Of a DNA stretch of 64,000 bases, positions 24,701 through 35,918 are shown in pieces. The stretch lies in contig NC_133534.1 in assembly GCF_048544455.1 (NCBI RefSeq), positions 219,027,735-219,091,734 of the forward strand. Reading direction: 5' to 3'. A program made the translations under genes and the position numbers. The notes under the pieces are model-generated. The model searched no databases and had not been told where the DNA came from. It saw only the letters and a program-made list of their open reading frames with translations. Each line of letters starts with the position of its first letter. Position 1 is the first letter of the stretch. Source of the DNA: Silene latifolia (taxonomy: Eukaryota; Streptophyta; Magnoliopsida; Caryophyllales; Caryophyllaceae).

Positions 24701-27053
24701 AACGAGTCACATGGACTAATGAACAAGGACAAATGGTTCACACAACGAGTCACATGGACTAATGAACAATTACAATTGTTCAACACAACGAGCCACAAGG
24801 ACTAATAAACAAGGACAAATGGTTCTCACAACGACTCTCATGAACTAATGAACAAGTACAATTGTTTCACACTACGAGTCATAAGGACTAATGAACAAGG
24901 ACAAATGGTAAACACAACGAGTCACATTTACTAATAACCAAGGACAAATAGTTCACCCAACGACTCACAAGGGCTAATGAACAAAGACAAATGGTTCACA
25001 CAACGAGTCACATGGACTAATGAACGGGGACAAATGGTTCACACAACGATTCACATTGGCTAATGAACAATTACAATTGTTCAACACAATGAGCCACAAG
25101 GACTAGTAAACAAGTACAAATGGTTCACACAACGACTCACATTGACTAATGAACAAGTACAATTTTTCAACACAACGAGCACAAGGACAAATAAACAAGG
25201 ATAAATAGTTCACACAACGAGTCACATTTACTAATAAACAAGGACAAATAGTTCACACAACGACTCACAAGGGCTAATGAACAAGGACAAATGGTTCACA
25301 CAACGAGTCACATGGACTAATGAACAAGGACAAATGGTTCACACAACGAGTCACAAGGACTAATGAACAAGGACAAATGGTTCACACAACGATTCACATT
25401 GGCAAATGAACAATTATAATTGTTCAACACAACGAACCACAAGGTCTAATAAACAAAGTTAAATGGTTCACACAACGAGTGACATTTACTAATAAACAAG
25501 GACAAATAGTTCACACAACGACTAACAAGGGCTAATGAATAAGGACAAATGATTCACACAACGAGTCACATGGACTAATGAACAAGGACAAATGGTTCAC
25601 ACAACGAGTCACAAGGACTAATGAACAAGGACAAATGGTTCACACAGCGACTCACATGGACTAATGAACAAGTACAATTGTTTAACACAACGGGTCTCAA
25701 GGACTAATGAACAAGGATAAATGGTTCACACAACGAGTCACATTTACTAATAAACAAGGACAAATAGTTCACACAACGAGTCACAAGGGCTAATGAACAA
25801 GGAGAAATGGTTCAGACAACGAGTCACATGGACTAAATAATAAGGACAAATGGTTCACACAACCAGTCACAAGGACTTATGAACAAGGACAAATGGTTCA
25901 CAAAAAGACTCACATGGGCTAATGAACAAGTACAATTGTTTAACAGAACGAGTCACAAGGACTAATGAACAAAGATAAATAGTTCACACAACGAGTCACA
26001 TTTACCAATGATTAATTACACTTGTTCAACACAACGAGTCAAAAAGACTAATAAACAAGGATAAATTGTTCACACAACGAGTCACCTGGACTAATGCACA
26101 AGAACAATTGTTTAACACAACGAGTCACAAGGACTAATGGACAAGAACAAATGGTTCACACAACGAGTCACAAGGACTAATGAACAAGGACAAATGGTTC
26201 ACACAACGAATCACATGGAGTAATGAACAAGTACAATTGTTTAACACAGCGAGTCTCAAGCACTAATGAACAAGGATAAATGGTTCACACAACGACTCAC
26301 ATTTACTAATAAACAAAGACAAATAGTTCACACAATGAGTCACAAGGGCTAATGAACAAGGGCAAATGGTTCACACAACAAGTCACATGGACTAATGAAT
26401 AAGGACAAATTGTTCACACAACTAGTCACAAGGACTTATGAACAAGGACAAATGGTTCACAACGACTCACATGGGCTAATGAACAAGTACAATTGTTTAA
26501 CACAACGAGTCACAAGGACTAATAAACAAACATTAATGGTTCACACAACGAGTCACATTTACTAATGATTAATTACAATTGTTCAACACAACGAGTCACA
26601 AAGACTAATAAACAAGGACAAATTGTTCACACAACGAGTCACCTGGACTAATGCACAAGAACAATTGTTTAACACAACGAGTCACAAGGACTAATGAACA
26701 AGGACAAATGGTTCACACAACGAGTCACAAGGACTAATGAACAAGGACAAATGGTTCACACAACGAGTCACATGGACTAATAAACAATTACAATTGTTCA
26801 ACACAACGAGCCACAAGGACTAATAAACAAGGACAAATGGTTCACACAACGACTCTCATGAACTAATGAACAAGTACAATTGTTTAACACAATGAGTCAT
26901 AAGGACTAATGAACAAGGACAAATGGTAAACACAACGAGTCACATAGACTTATGAACAAGGACAAATGGTACACACAAAGAGTCACAAGGACTAATGAAC
27001 AAGGACAAATGGTTCACACAACGCGTCACATGGACTAATGAACAAGTACAATT
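12749..27053. repeat. Main satellite array, about 43-bp monomers
   Basis: 14.3 kb of uninterrupted monomers, with no inserted element and no gene. Variants differ in the ac[at]agg or actt middle, in the gacaaatg, gtacaattg or ttacaattg end, and in ttcacac, tttaacac or ttcaacac starts. The variants follow a fixed order that repeats at about 2 kb. The long frame near 19433-19633 is repeat translation only. Confidence 0.97.
13039..27040. repeat. Higher-order repeat I, about 2.0-kb unit
   Basis: The rare variant aacggggacaaatgg recurs at 13039, 15017, 16951, 18968, 20732, 23007 and 25025. The intervals are 1978, 1934, 2017, 1764, 2275 and 2018 bp, about 46, 45, 47, 41, 53 and 47 monomers. Surrounding variants (aacaaacattaatgg, ctaaataataagg, aaccaaggac) keep the same order between markers. 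The short and long units differ from the norm by about six monomers. Confidence 0.9.
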
Positions 27054-28277
27054 TGATGCAGGGGCTAGTAACTAGGACAACCAACTATTCCATGGTCAAG
27101 CAACTCAGGCAACAACAGGCCATAACCACTCCTACCTAGCCACTGATCAGTCTACTTTGCAGGCTCCTAAGTACCAAGATAGAAGGCAAATCATCACCGC
27201 CACCATGGCCAGCCGATAAAACACTCATATGAGCATCAAAAAGTCCTAGGGAGCCAGGTCAAATTCTCATTGCAAAGTATTGGAAAACCAGTCTGAAAGC
27301 AAGTTGCAGGAAAGGAGAGATTCCAAAAAGTACATTGCCATTTCTGGACAAACCAAGGAAAAGCTGTGTGTGAGGCTTCTTTAACTTAAGTTTCCATATA
27401 TCAGAGGGTGCTTGGACACTAAGTCAAGACCAAGGAGACCACTCGTTCTCACATAGGCAGGAAAAGCTACAGCTACCACAGAAAAGCTTGAAAGGCAACA
27501 AAGATGTCACTATCACCCGACCGTCCTCTCGCAAACTCAATTTGTTTTCACTCTAGTTTACATTTATGATCTTTTTGCCGTTGTAATATATTATCTAGAC
27601 TTTGTCCTGACTTATGGGACAATCCTGGCCCTTAGATGAACCTTTTACTTCATGTTTAACCTAAAGACAAGGCCTATATAAGGACCCTTGCATCGATCAT
27701 TAGAGGCAAAAGTTTATGAATGAAAACCTGAGTTTTACTCTCAATTCAAATCTCTTAAATCTTATGTTAGAAACATAGGGTAGAGTCAGGCTTATTGATA
27801 CTCTGTGCTTGCTGTGAGTATTGAATAAGGACCTGGTAATAGGGTGAGAACAGTCATGTGCATGCTGTGGATTGTTTGAGCTTTATTGTCTGTTTCAACT
27901 CGAGTATTCCTGTGTTAAGCTGTGGTTTTCTTGAGTTAAACATCCCAAATTGTTTAATTAACTTCCTGTGCTTGCTGTGGAAGGTAGTTGAACAATTATA
28001 TCTCAAAATTACTTCCTTTACTTCACAATTACACCCACACTGTCAGACTGTTCCTTCTCTCGTCGGTTCAAGTTTAGTAATTTATTTAAATTACTTCTGA
28101 GTCTCCTAAAATCTTATAATTTTCACAGAATTGAGCTAAAGTGTCAAGAGTAATTACTGCAAATTTTCATGAATTTAGGAGTCCAATGGGGTGCTCAAAC
28201 CAATTTTAGAGGTTGGTCCTTTTCCTACAATTTCACAAAGTGTCAAGTTATTGTAAGGGGTGGGTGTTTACACATCA
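27054..28277 (+). repeat. Element A 5' LTR
   Basis: 1224 bp beginning TGATGCAGGGGCTAG and ending TTTACACATCA. It matches 32736-33954 and 44385-45606 with few differences. A TATA box lies mid-LTR. Confidence 0.95.
27673..27683 (+). promoter_or_regulatory. Element A LTR TATA box
   Basis: cctatataagg, a canonical TATA box. The same box recurs in the other A-type LTRs near 33349-33360 and 45002-45013. Confidence 0.7.
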
Positions 28278-28280
28278 ACT

Positions 28281-28295
28281 TGGTATATCAGAGCC
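28281..28295 (+). promoter_or_regulatory. Element A primer-binding site (variant)
   Basis: tggtatatcagagcc starts four bases after the LTR end. It is the initiator-Met tRNA site TGGTATCAGAGCC with two extra bases (an AT duplication), either a real variant or an error in the consensus. Confidence 0.75.
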
Positions 28296-28387
28296 AGGCT
28301 AAACACAATTCCATCTTGTGTTTGTCTTGGGAATTGAGAGAATAGTGAGTTCATCAACCTACCTACATTAAAAACACAAAAATAACC

Positions 28388-29400
28388 ATGAGTGAAGAGA
28401 GACTAGCCGGCATTGAAGCCACAGCTGGAGATCCGGCGAAAATATGGGTACACTGGTGAATGCTATGCATGCTGTCATGGTAAGAATCCCAAACCCAGAC
28501 CCCAGGGGGCAACCTGCCAGAGGAAGGGGTAGAGGGAGAGGCTTTGCCATGAGAGGAAGGAGATACCCACAACCAGAGGAAGAATATGGATCGAGACTCG
28601 ATGAAAGCAACAGACACAAGGAGAACATCTTGAGCAGACATGCATGCATATAAAGGTAGATATCCCTGAATTTTCTGGTAGTTTGAACCCTGATGACCTA
28701 CTAGAATGGATTAGAGATGTTGAAAAAATCTTTGAGTATAAAAATTATAATGATGCTAAGGCTTGTAAAGTTGCAGTCTTGAAATTGAAAGGTTATGCTT
28801 CCCTATGGTATGATAATCTTAAGCATCAAAGGTTAAAAGAGGGTAAGGATCCTCTTAGGTCTTGGTCCAAACTTAAAAAGAAAATGTTGGCTAAGTTTGT
28901 CACCAAAGACTATACTCAGAATTTATTCATCAAACTGTCTAACCTTAAACAGAAAGAGAAAACTGTTGAAGCCTATCTAAGAGAATTTGAGCAATTAACA
29001 CTCCAATGTGAAATCAATGAAAAACCGAACAAAGAATTGCTAGGTTCTTAGAGGGTCTTGACAAAAATATTGCTGCAGAGGTTAGAATGCAACCTTTATG
29101 GTCTTATGATGATGTGGTTAACCTATCACTAAGAGTGGAGAAAATGGGAAAAACCAAACCAGTTGCAACCAGACCCAAACCTGTTTTGCACCTTATTCTG
29201 GTGTCAAAAGCAATGACCCACCCAAAACAACCCCCCAACCCACTGTGGATAAAGGGAAGGCACCCATGAACCCCAAAATCAACCCACCCTTATCCAGGGA
29301 CAAGATTAAGTGTTTCCAGTGCCAGGGATTTGGTCATTTCAGGAAGGATTATCCTTCTGCTAGAACACTCACTGCAATAGAGGTTGCAGAATGGGAAAGG
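28388..29400 (+). pseudogene. Element A gag, frame-broken
   Basis: Capsid/nucleocapsid precursor. The likely start is the ATG at 28388 (MSEERLAGIEA). A second frame gives an Arg/Gly-rich N-terminal region (RGRGRGRGFAMRGRRY), then 28644-29051 carries the gag core (VDIPEFSG, LEWIRDVEKIFEYK, ASLWYDNLK), continuing in another frame at 29087. The zinc knuckle follows at about 29312 as CFQCQGFGHFRKDY. Its last Cys is Tyr (TAT in place of a TG-pyrimidine Cys codon), so the CX2CX4HX4C motif is incomplete. At least three frame changes are present. This 5' region has no second copy in the window for comparison. Confidence 0.85.
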
Positions 29401-30849
29401 GAAGGTTTGGTAGAGTATGAGGAGGATGAGGCTCTTGTTTTAGAGGAGGTGGAGCCTGAGAAAGAAGCCAGTCCAGACCAGATTGTTGCTCATCCCGATA
29501 CAGGGGCACAGTTTGTTCCTTTGGAGGGTCATGCACTCTCAAAGAAGCCCCTTGGAAGCGACCAGAGATCTATGATATTCAGGAGTAGGTGTACTGTCCA
29601 GGGAAGAGTTTGTAACCTCATTATTGATGGGGGTAGCTGCACCAATGTTGCCTCCACCACCATGGTTAGCAAGCTGGGTTTACCAACACAAGAACACCCT
29701 AACCCTTACAAGTTGAGATGGCTAAGTAAGGATTCAGGAGTGAAAGTTGACAAGCGAGGCATTATTTCCTTCTCCATTGGGAAAATGTACAAGGATGAAG
29801 TGTTGTGTGATATGGTACCCATGGATGCCTGTCACCTGTTACTTGGAAGACCTTGGGAATATGACAGGAATACCACACACCAAGGGAAGGATAATGTATA
29901 CATATTCAAACATCAAGGCAAGAAGGTCACCCTGACCCCATTGCCACCAAACCAGAGGGACTATGGCAGTCCTAATGTCCCAGAAGAAATGAGTGGAGTG
30001 CTGTTCTTATCTGAGGCAGCCATGATTAAGGAGATCAGCAAGAACAGCCAATTCTTATGCTGTTATCCAGGAAGTAAACCAAGAGGAGAACACTCATTGT
30101 GCCCACACCGTGCCCCTTTGATTCAAAGGTTCCAGGAAGTGTTTCCAGATGAGCTGCCTAGTGGATTACCTCCATTAAGGGGCATTGAACACCACATTGA
30201 TCTTGTTCCTGGTTCAGTGCTCCCAAACAAACCAGCTTACAGGAGTGATCCAAATGCTACAAAGGAGTTGCAACATCAGATTGAGGAGCTAATGGCAAAG
30301 GGATTTGTGAGGGAATCTCTTAGTCCTTGTGCAGTCCCTGCACTCCTAGTACCAAAAAAAGATGGCACCTGGAGGATGTGCACAGATAGCAGAGCTATAA
30401 ACAATATTACAGTCAAGTATAGGTTCCCAATCCCCAGGTTAGATGATATGCTTGATGAGTTGAGTGGTGCCAGCATATTTTCTAAGATTGATCTAAGACA
30501 AGGATACCATCAAGTGAGGATCAGGGAAGGGGATGAATGGAAGACTGCTTTCAAAACAAAACATGGCCTGTATGAGTGGCTTGTAATGCCTTTTGGACTG
30601 TCAAATGCACCTAGTACCTTCATGAGATTGATGACTGAAGTGCTGAGGCCATGTCTAGGCAAGTTTGCTGTTGTCTACTTTGATGACATACTGGTGTATA
30701 GCAAGAGCAAGGGAGAACATCTTAGACATCTGGAAGTGGTGTTTAAAATCCTCAGAGAGCAGAAGCTATATGGCAAGCTGGAGAAATGCACCTTTATGGT
30801 TGAGGAGGTTGCATTCTGGGTTACCCGATATCGGAAGAGGCATTTCTGA
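29245..30849 (+). pseudogene. Element A protease and reverse transcriptase
   Basis: 534-codon open segment. After the zinc knuckle comes the aspartic protease with LIIDGGSCTNVAS, an active-site D-G-G-S where many families have D-[ST]-G; element F has the same form, so it is a family trait. DACHLLLGRPW closes the protease. RT follows with [55 protein letters not shown] and [11 protein letters not shown] (catalytic YFDD). The frame is lost after FMVEEVAF. The matching segment in element C continues without a break, so this frameshift is post-duplication or a consensus error. Confidence 0.93.
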
Positions 30850-32735
30850 CCAAGAGAAAATTGCAGAATGCAATCTTGGCCAACCCCTACTACATCACCG
30901 AAGTAAGGAGTTTTCATGGGTTAGCATCCTTCTACAGGAGATTTATCAAAAACTTCAAAGACAGTGGTGGCACCCATCACTGAATGTATGAGGAAGGGGA
31001 GTTTCAATGGACCAACAAGCTCAAGAAGTCCTTTGAAAAGATCAAGCAACTCATGTGTAACACTCCTATCCTAAAGCTACCTGATTTTGATCAGCTATTT
31101 GAAGTGGAATGTGATGCTAGTGGGGTAGGAATTGGAGCAAAGATCTGATTCAAAGCCGAGCCTCGTGGCATATTTCAGTGAGAAGTTAAATGGGGCCAAA
31201 CTGAAATATTCCACCTATGATAAAGAGTTCTATGCAATCATCAGAGCCTTGATGCATTGGAATCATTACCTTAAACCTAAGCCATTTGTACTACACTCTG
31301 ATCATGAAGCCTTGAAGTACATCAATGGCCAAAGACAAGTTGAATTTCAGGCATGCCAAATGGGTGGAGTTCTTGCAGTCCTTTACCTTTTCCAAAAATA
31401 CAAGGAAGGCAAGAAAAATGTGGTGGCAGATGCATTGTCAAGAAGGCATTCCTTGCTTTCAGTTATGTCCAACAGGGTTCTTGGGTTTGAATTCATGAAA
31501 GAATTGTATAAGGAAGATCCTGACTTCTCGAAGAGTGGATTACTCAGATCAAGGGCATAAGAACCAAGGAAACAAATATCTACTCAGAAGGTTTCCTATT
31601 CCAAGGCAACAAACTATGTGTTCCAAGAGGGTCTTACAGAGATCTCTTGATCGGGAAAGTCCACTCGGGGGGAATGGGAGGGCACTTTGGTGTCCAAAAG
31701 ACCTTGAGATATTACAGACCAATTCTATTGGCCAAGAATGATGGGTGATGTTGGGATTATCCTCGAAGGTGCTCAAAATGCCAGCTCTCCAAGAGTTTTT
31801 TCCAACCTAGTCCATACACTCCCCTACCAGTGCCAAGCAAGCCATGGGAAGACTTAAGCATGGACTTCATTGTGGCCCTACCAAGAACACAGAGGGGGAA
31901 AGACTCAGTAATGGTTGTGGTGGACAGTTCATAAGATGGCTCACTTTGTAGCTTGCAAAAAGACAGAGGATGCAGCAAGTGTTGCTGAGCTATTCTTGAA
32001 GGAGATTGTGAGACTCCATGGAGTTCCAAAAACCATTGTATCAGATAGGGATACAAAATTCATGGGATATTTTTGGAAGACTCTATGGAAGTTGGTTAAA
32101 ACCAAGCTCTTGTTCAAAGACCTCTCACCACCCACAAACAGATGGCCAAACTGAGGTCACTAACAGAACATTGGGAAGGATTTTAAGGTGTCTTGTTAGC
32201 AAGAGCCTAAAAGATTGGGACCTAAAACTAGCAGCAGCAGAGTTTGCATTCAACAGAGCACCATCAACTCGCAACGGGCACAGTCCTTTTGAGGTAGTCT
32301 ATGGGGTCAATCCACTCATGCCCCTGGATTTATCTTCTGTACCCAAGGAAAACATCAACCTAGATGCCAAGAAAAGAGCCGAGCAACTGCTGAAACTACA
32401 TGAGACAAAAGAAAAGGCAGATTGAAAGAACAAATGAACAATATCAGAAACATCTTAAGGTGTCTAAGGGGAAGAAAGAGTTTGAACCAGAGATCTAGTA
32501 TGGATACATCCGAGGAAGGAAAGGTTTCAGAAAAAGGAAAAATAAACTCATGCCAAGATCAGATGGTCCATTTGAAGTTGTTGAAAAGATTGGGCCAAAT
32601 GCGTACAAGATTGATCCGCCAGTGACTATGGGGTGCATGGGACTTTTAATGTGGGTGATCTCAGTCCATACTATGAAGATTCAGGAGATGAGGAGGTTAC
32701 AGGCTTGAGGACAAGCCCTGTTCAGCCAGAGGGGT
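30850..32735 (+). pseudogene. Element A RNase H and integrase, multiply frameshifted
   Basis: RNase H is recognisable at 31132-31560 ([47 protein letters not shown]). Integrase follows in pieces: core start with [16 protein letters not shown] near 31860, SDRDTKF near 32040, [13 protein letters not shown] near 32140 with the catalytic Glu, then a C-terminal GPF/Y-type module (DGPFEVVEKIGPNAYKID). The D-D-E residues are all present but in different frames. More than ten small indels separate this stretch from element C, mostly at CAG/CTG sites. The frame runs up to the 3' LTR. Confidence 0.88.
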
Positions 32736-33954
32736 TGATGCAGAGCTAGTAACCAGGACAACCAACTATTCCATGGTCAAGCAACTCAGGCAACAACAAA
32801 GCCATAACCACTCCTACCTAGCCACCGATCAGTCTACTTTGCAGGCTCCTAAGTACCAAGATACAGGCAAATCATCACCGCCACCATGGCCACCGATAAA
32901 ACACTCATATGAGCATCAAAAAGTCCTAGGGAGCCAGGTCAAATTCTCATTGCAAAGTATTGGAAAACCAACAAAGCAAGTTGCATGAAAGGAGAGATTC
33001 CAAAAAGTACATTGCCATTTCTGGACAAACCAAGGAAAAGTCAGTGTGTGAGGCTTCTTTAACTTAAGTTTCCATATATCAGAGGGTGCTTGGACACTAA
33101 GTCAAGACCAAGGAGACCACTCGTCCTCACATAGGCAGGAAAAGCTACAGCTACCACAGAAAAGCTTGAAAGGCAACAAAGATGTCACTATCACCTGACT
33201 GTCCTCTGCAAACTCAATTTGTTTTCACTCTAGTTTACATTTATGATCTTTTTGCCGTTGTAATATATTATCTAGACTTTGTCCTGACTTATGGGACAAT
33301 CCTGGCCCTTAGATGAACCTTTTACTTCATGTTTAACCTAAAGACAAGGCCTATATAAGGACCCTTGCATCGATCATTAGAGGCAAATGTTTATGAATGA
33401 AAACCTGAGTTTTACTCTCAATTCAAATCTCTTAAATCTTATGTTAGAAACATAGGGTAGAGTCAGGCTTATTGATACTCTGTGCTTGCTGTGAGTATTG
33501 AATAAGGACCTGGTAATAGGGTGAGAACAGTCTTGTGTGCATGCCAGGATTGTTTGAGCTTTATTGTCTGTTTCAACTCGAGTATTCCGGTGTTAAGCTG
33601 TGGTTTTCTTGAGTTAAACATCCCAAATTGTTTAATTAACTTCCTGTGCTTGCTGTGGAAGGTAGTTGAACAATTATATCTCAAAATTACTTCCTTTACT
33701 TCACAATTACACCCACACTGCCGACTGTTCCTTCTCTGTCAGGTTCAAGTTTAGTAATTTATTTAAATTACTTCTGAGGCTCCTAAAATCTTATAATTTT
33801 CACAGAATTGAGCTAAAGTGTCAAGAGTAATTACTGCAAATTTTCATGAATTTAGGAGTCCAATGGGGTGCTCAAACCAATTTTAGAGGTTGGTCCTTTT
33901 CCTACAATTTCACAAAGTGTCAAGTTATTGTAAGGGGTGGGTGTTTACACATCA
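32736..33954 (+). repeat. Element A 3' LTR
   Basis: 1219 bp, TGATGCAGAGC...CACATCA. It is preceded by a purine-rich tract (ccagaggggt) that acts as the polypurine tract and followed by the TSD CAATT. Confidence 0.95.
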
Positions 33955-34062
33955 CAATTGTTTAACACAACGTTTCACAAGGACTAATGAACAAGGATAA
34001 ATGGTTCACACGACGAGTCACAAGAACTAGTGAACAAGGACAGATGGTTCACACAACGATTC
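33955..34062. repeat. Satellite spacer between A and B
   Basis: 108 bp, about 2.5 monomers, with private variants (acaacgtttcac, cacgacgag, gacagatgg). The same spacer occurs at 45607-45714, which helps to prove the duplication. Confidence 0.95.
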
Positions 34063-34857
34063 TGATGCAGGAGCATGTTCGGAACAAGCAAATGAGATCC
34101 TTATTAGTCGAAATGTAACTCAACTAGTAAAAGGATTTGATCTTGGATCGAGTAATGTGTTGATGCTAAAATGGGAAGGCATGGGAGCTGCATAACACGG
34201 CTCTGGGGCTGCATAACACGGCTCTGGGGCTGCATATCACGGCTCCTAGGATGATTAGGATACACGGTTTCCTAAATCGTGTAGGAATAATAAGTTAGTT
34301 AATTACTATTTCTAATAAAGTTAGGAAAGCTAGATTTTCCTAATCCTAGTCAAATTAGAATACCCTAAATCTGATTGTATTCTAGTTTTTAGTATTTTAA
34401 TTACTTTCCTAGTTAGTTTAGGAAAGGGGAATAATTTTCCTAGTTAGTTTAGGAAAGGGAAAGATAGCTTAATTTCCAAGCTAGGGTTTGGGTCGAATTG
34501 TGACCTCGTTTAGGAGTATATTAGGCCGTGTATGATCAGAGAAACACCATCGAATTTCCAGCAATAAAATTGTTTACATTTGTGAGCATTATTCTGATTA
34601 GGTTTGCGAGCTTAATCTTTAGATCTTCCTTGCGAGGTTGATTGCGTGAATCTGCGTTTGACACCTTGCGAGGTTAGGACTAGGAATTCACCATACTATC
34701 CGGTTACATCCTTAATCACGAATTATTCAGTCCAAACAAATCAATTTCCGTTGCAAATTTACTAATTATCACGACATACACAATCACAGAATTAACAAAC
34801 TCAAACGAACAGTTCAACGATCTGTTCATTCTCGTTTTTCCATACTGTTTTACATCA
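34063..34857 (+). repeat. Element B 5' LTR
   Basis: 795 bp. It carries three copies of a 21-bp minisatellite (34187-34246) and a 24-bp direct repeat with a 31-bp period (34405-34428 and 34436-34459). The 3' LTR has only two minisatellite copies. Confidence 0.94.
34187..34246 (+). repeat. 21-bp minisatellite in the element B 5' LTR
   Basis: Three tandem units of gctgcataacacggctctgg plus one base; the last is diverged and shorter. Element D's 5' LTR also has three, and both 3' LTRs have two. Confidence 0.85.
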
Positions 34858-34860
34858 AAT

Positions 34861-34873
34861 TGGTTACCAGAGC
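34861..34873 (+). promoter_or_regulatory. Element B primer-binding site (variant)
   Basis: tggttaccagagc follows the LTR after three bases. It resembles the initiator-Met site TGGTATCAGAGC with changes in the middle. Element D has tggttactagagc at 46513-46525. Confidence 0.65.
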
Positions 34874-34922
34874 TAAGTTCAGATTTATTCCTTAATAGAT
34901 CTGTCTTGGGACGTTGCTAATC

Positions 34923-35918
34923 ATGGTTAAAGACGGTGAAGAGGGTCCGAAAACATGGGAAGATGGTCATAACGAGCTGAAGTTAGAGATGGCTCAGATG
35001 GCTTATGTGTTAAAAAACATAGCAAGCATGTTGAAGGCTAAAGAGAAGAAAAAAGAATCGGACACTCCATCCGAATCTGAAGAAGAAGACGAGCAGCCAA
35101 AGAGGAAGTAAAAAAATAAGAACGATGATGATCTGGGTTTAAAACTCGATATTCCAGACTTTGATGGCGAGATGGATCCGGAAAAATTTCTGGATTGGGT
35201 AAGACAAGCTGAGAGGGTTTTCGAGTATAAAGAGTATGATGACAAGAAGCAATTTAAAGTTGCAATCTTGAAGCTTACAAAGTATGCATCTTTATGGTAC
35301 GAAAATCTGAAAAAACAAAGAAGAAAGGAAGGCAAAGACAAGATCGAATCTTGGATCAAATTAAAGAAGCACTTGATGAGGCGATTCCTGCCAAGGGATT
35401 ATGAGCAAGATAACTACTTAAAGCTCCAATCTTTAGAGCAAGGAAGCATGTCGGTGACTGAATATATCAAAGAATTCGAGAAGATGTCAATTGTGTGCGA
35501 TCTTGAGGAGAAAGAAGAGCTAAGGGTGGCGAGATTCATCAAGGGCCTAACACCCGCTATTTCAACGAAGGTAGAAATCCAGAATTACGATGGATTTAGC
35601 GATGTTTGCAGATTGGCGTTGAAATTTGAGAAGCATGATAAGGCACGAAAACCTTATACTTATTCCAAGGGACAAAGTTCGGGAACCAACTCATATTCCA
35701 GGCCAGCTCCTAGCAAGGCTAAAGAAACCCCGAAAGAAGAACCCAAGGACAAAGGAAAGGGTGTTGCCGAGCCAAAAGGGAGTTCTTTGAGGCGTTGTTT
35801 CAAGTGTCAAGGCTATGGTCATATAGCAAACGAATGTCCTCAGAAACGAGCCCTAACAGCTCAAGAATTATGTGATATGATTCCAGTATTTGTCACGCTA
35901 GAAGATGAAACAGCTTGA
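34923..35918 (+). pseudogene. Element B gag with an internal stop
   Basis: Starts at the ATG at 34923 (MVKDGEEGPKTWEDG). A Glu/Lys-rich region is cut by a TAA near 35109, where element D has a C in place of the A. The core resumes in the same family pattern: MDPEKFLDWVRQAERVFEYKEYDDKK, ASLWYENLKKQ, SVTEYIKEFEKM, VARFIKGL, and a complete CX2CX4HX4C knuckle (CFKCQGYGHIANEC) near 35809. A Lys/Glu/Pro-rich linker precedes the knuckle. It forms the particle and binds the genomic RNA. Confidence 0.88.

Larger units (their letters stand above)
27054..33954 (+). mobile_element. Gypsy element A, full length, CRM-like chromovirus
   Basis: 6.9 kb on the plus strand with LTRs of 1224 and 1219 bp. The LTRs have TGATG...CATCA ends, and a perfect TSD, CAATT, lies at 27049-27053 and 33955-33959 in the satellite. 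The order gag, protease, RT, RNase H, integrase is Ty3/gypsy. The LTR termini, an integrase GPF/Y module and a polyprotein reading into the 3' LTR match plant centromeric (CRM) chromoviruses; Reina-type is the alternative. The frames are broken by many small indels. Its 3' part is duplicated as element C. Confidence 0.93.

Noticed and set aside
12749..27053. Regular repeats that might suggest a CRISPR array
   Set aside because: The monomers abut with no unique spacers, and the context is a plant satellite.
27858..28100. 80-codon frame inside the element A LTR, also at 33521-33754 and 45188-45406
   Set aside because: It lies wholly in LTR U5/R sequence, matches no domain, and repeats only because the LTR repeats.
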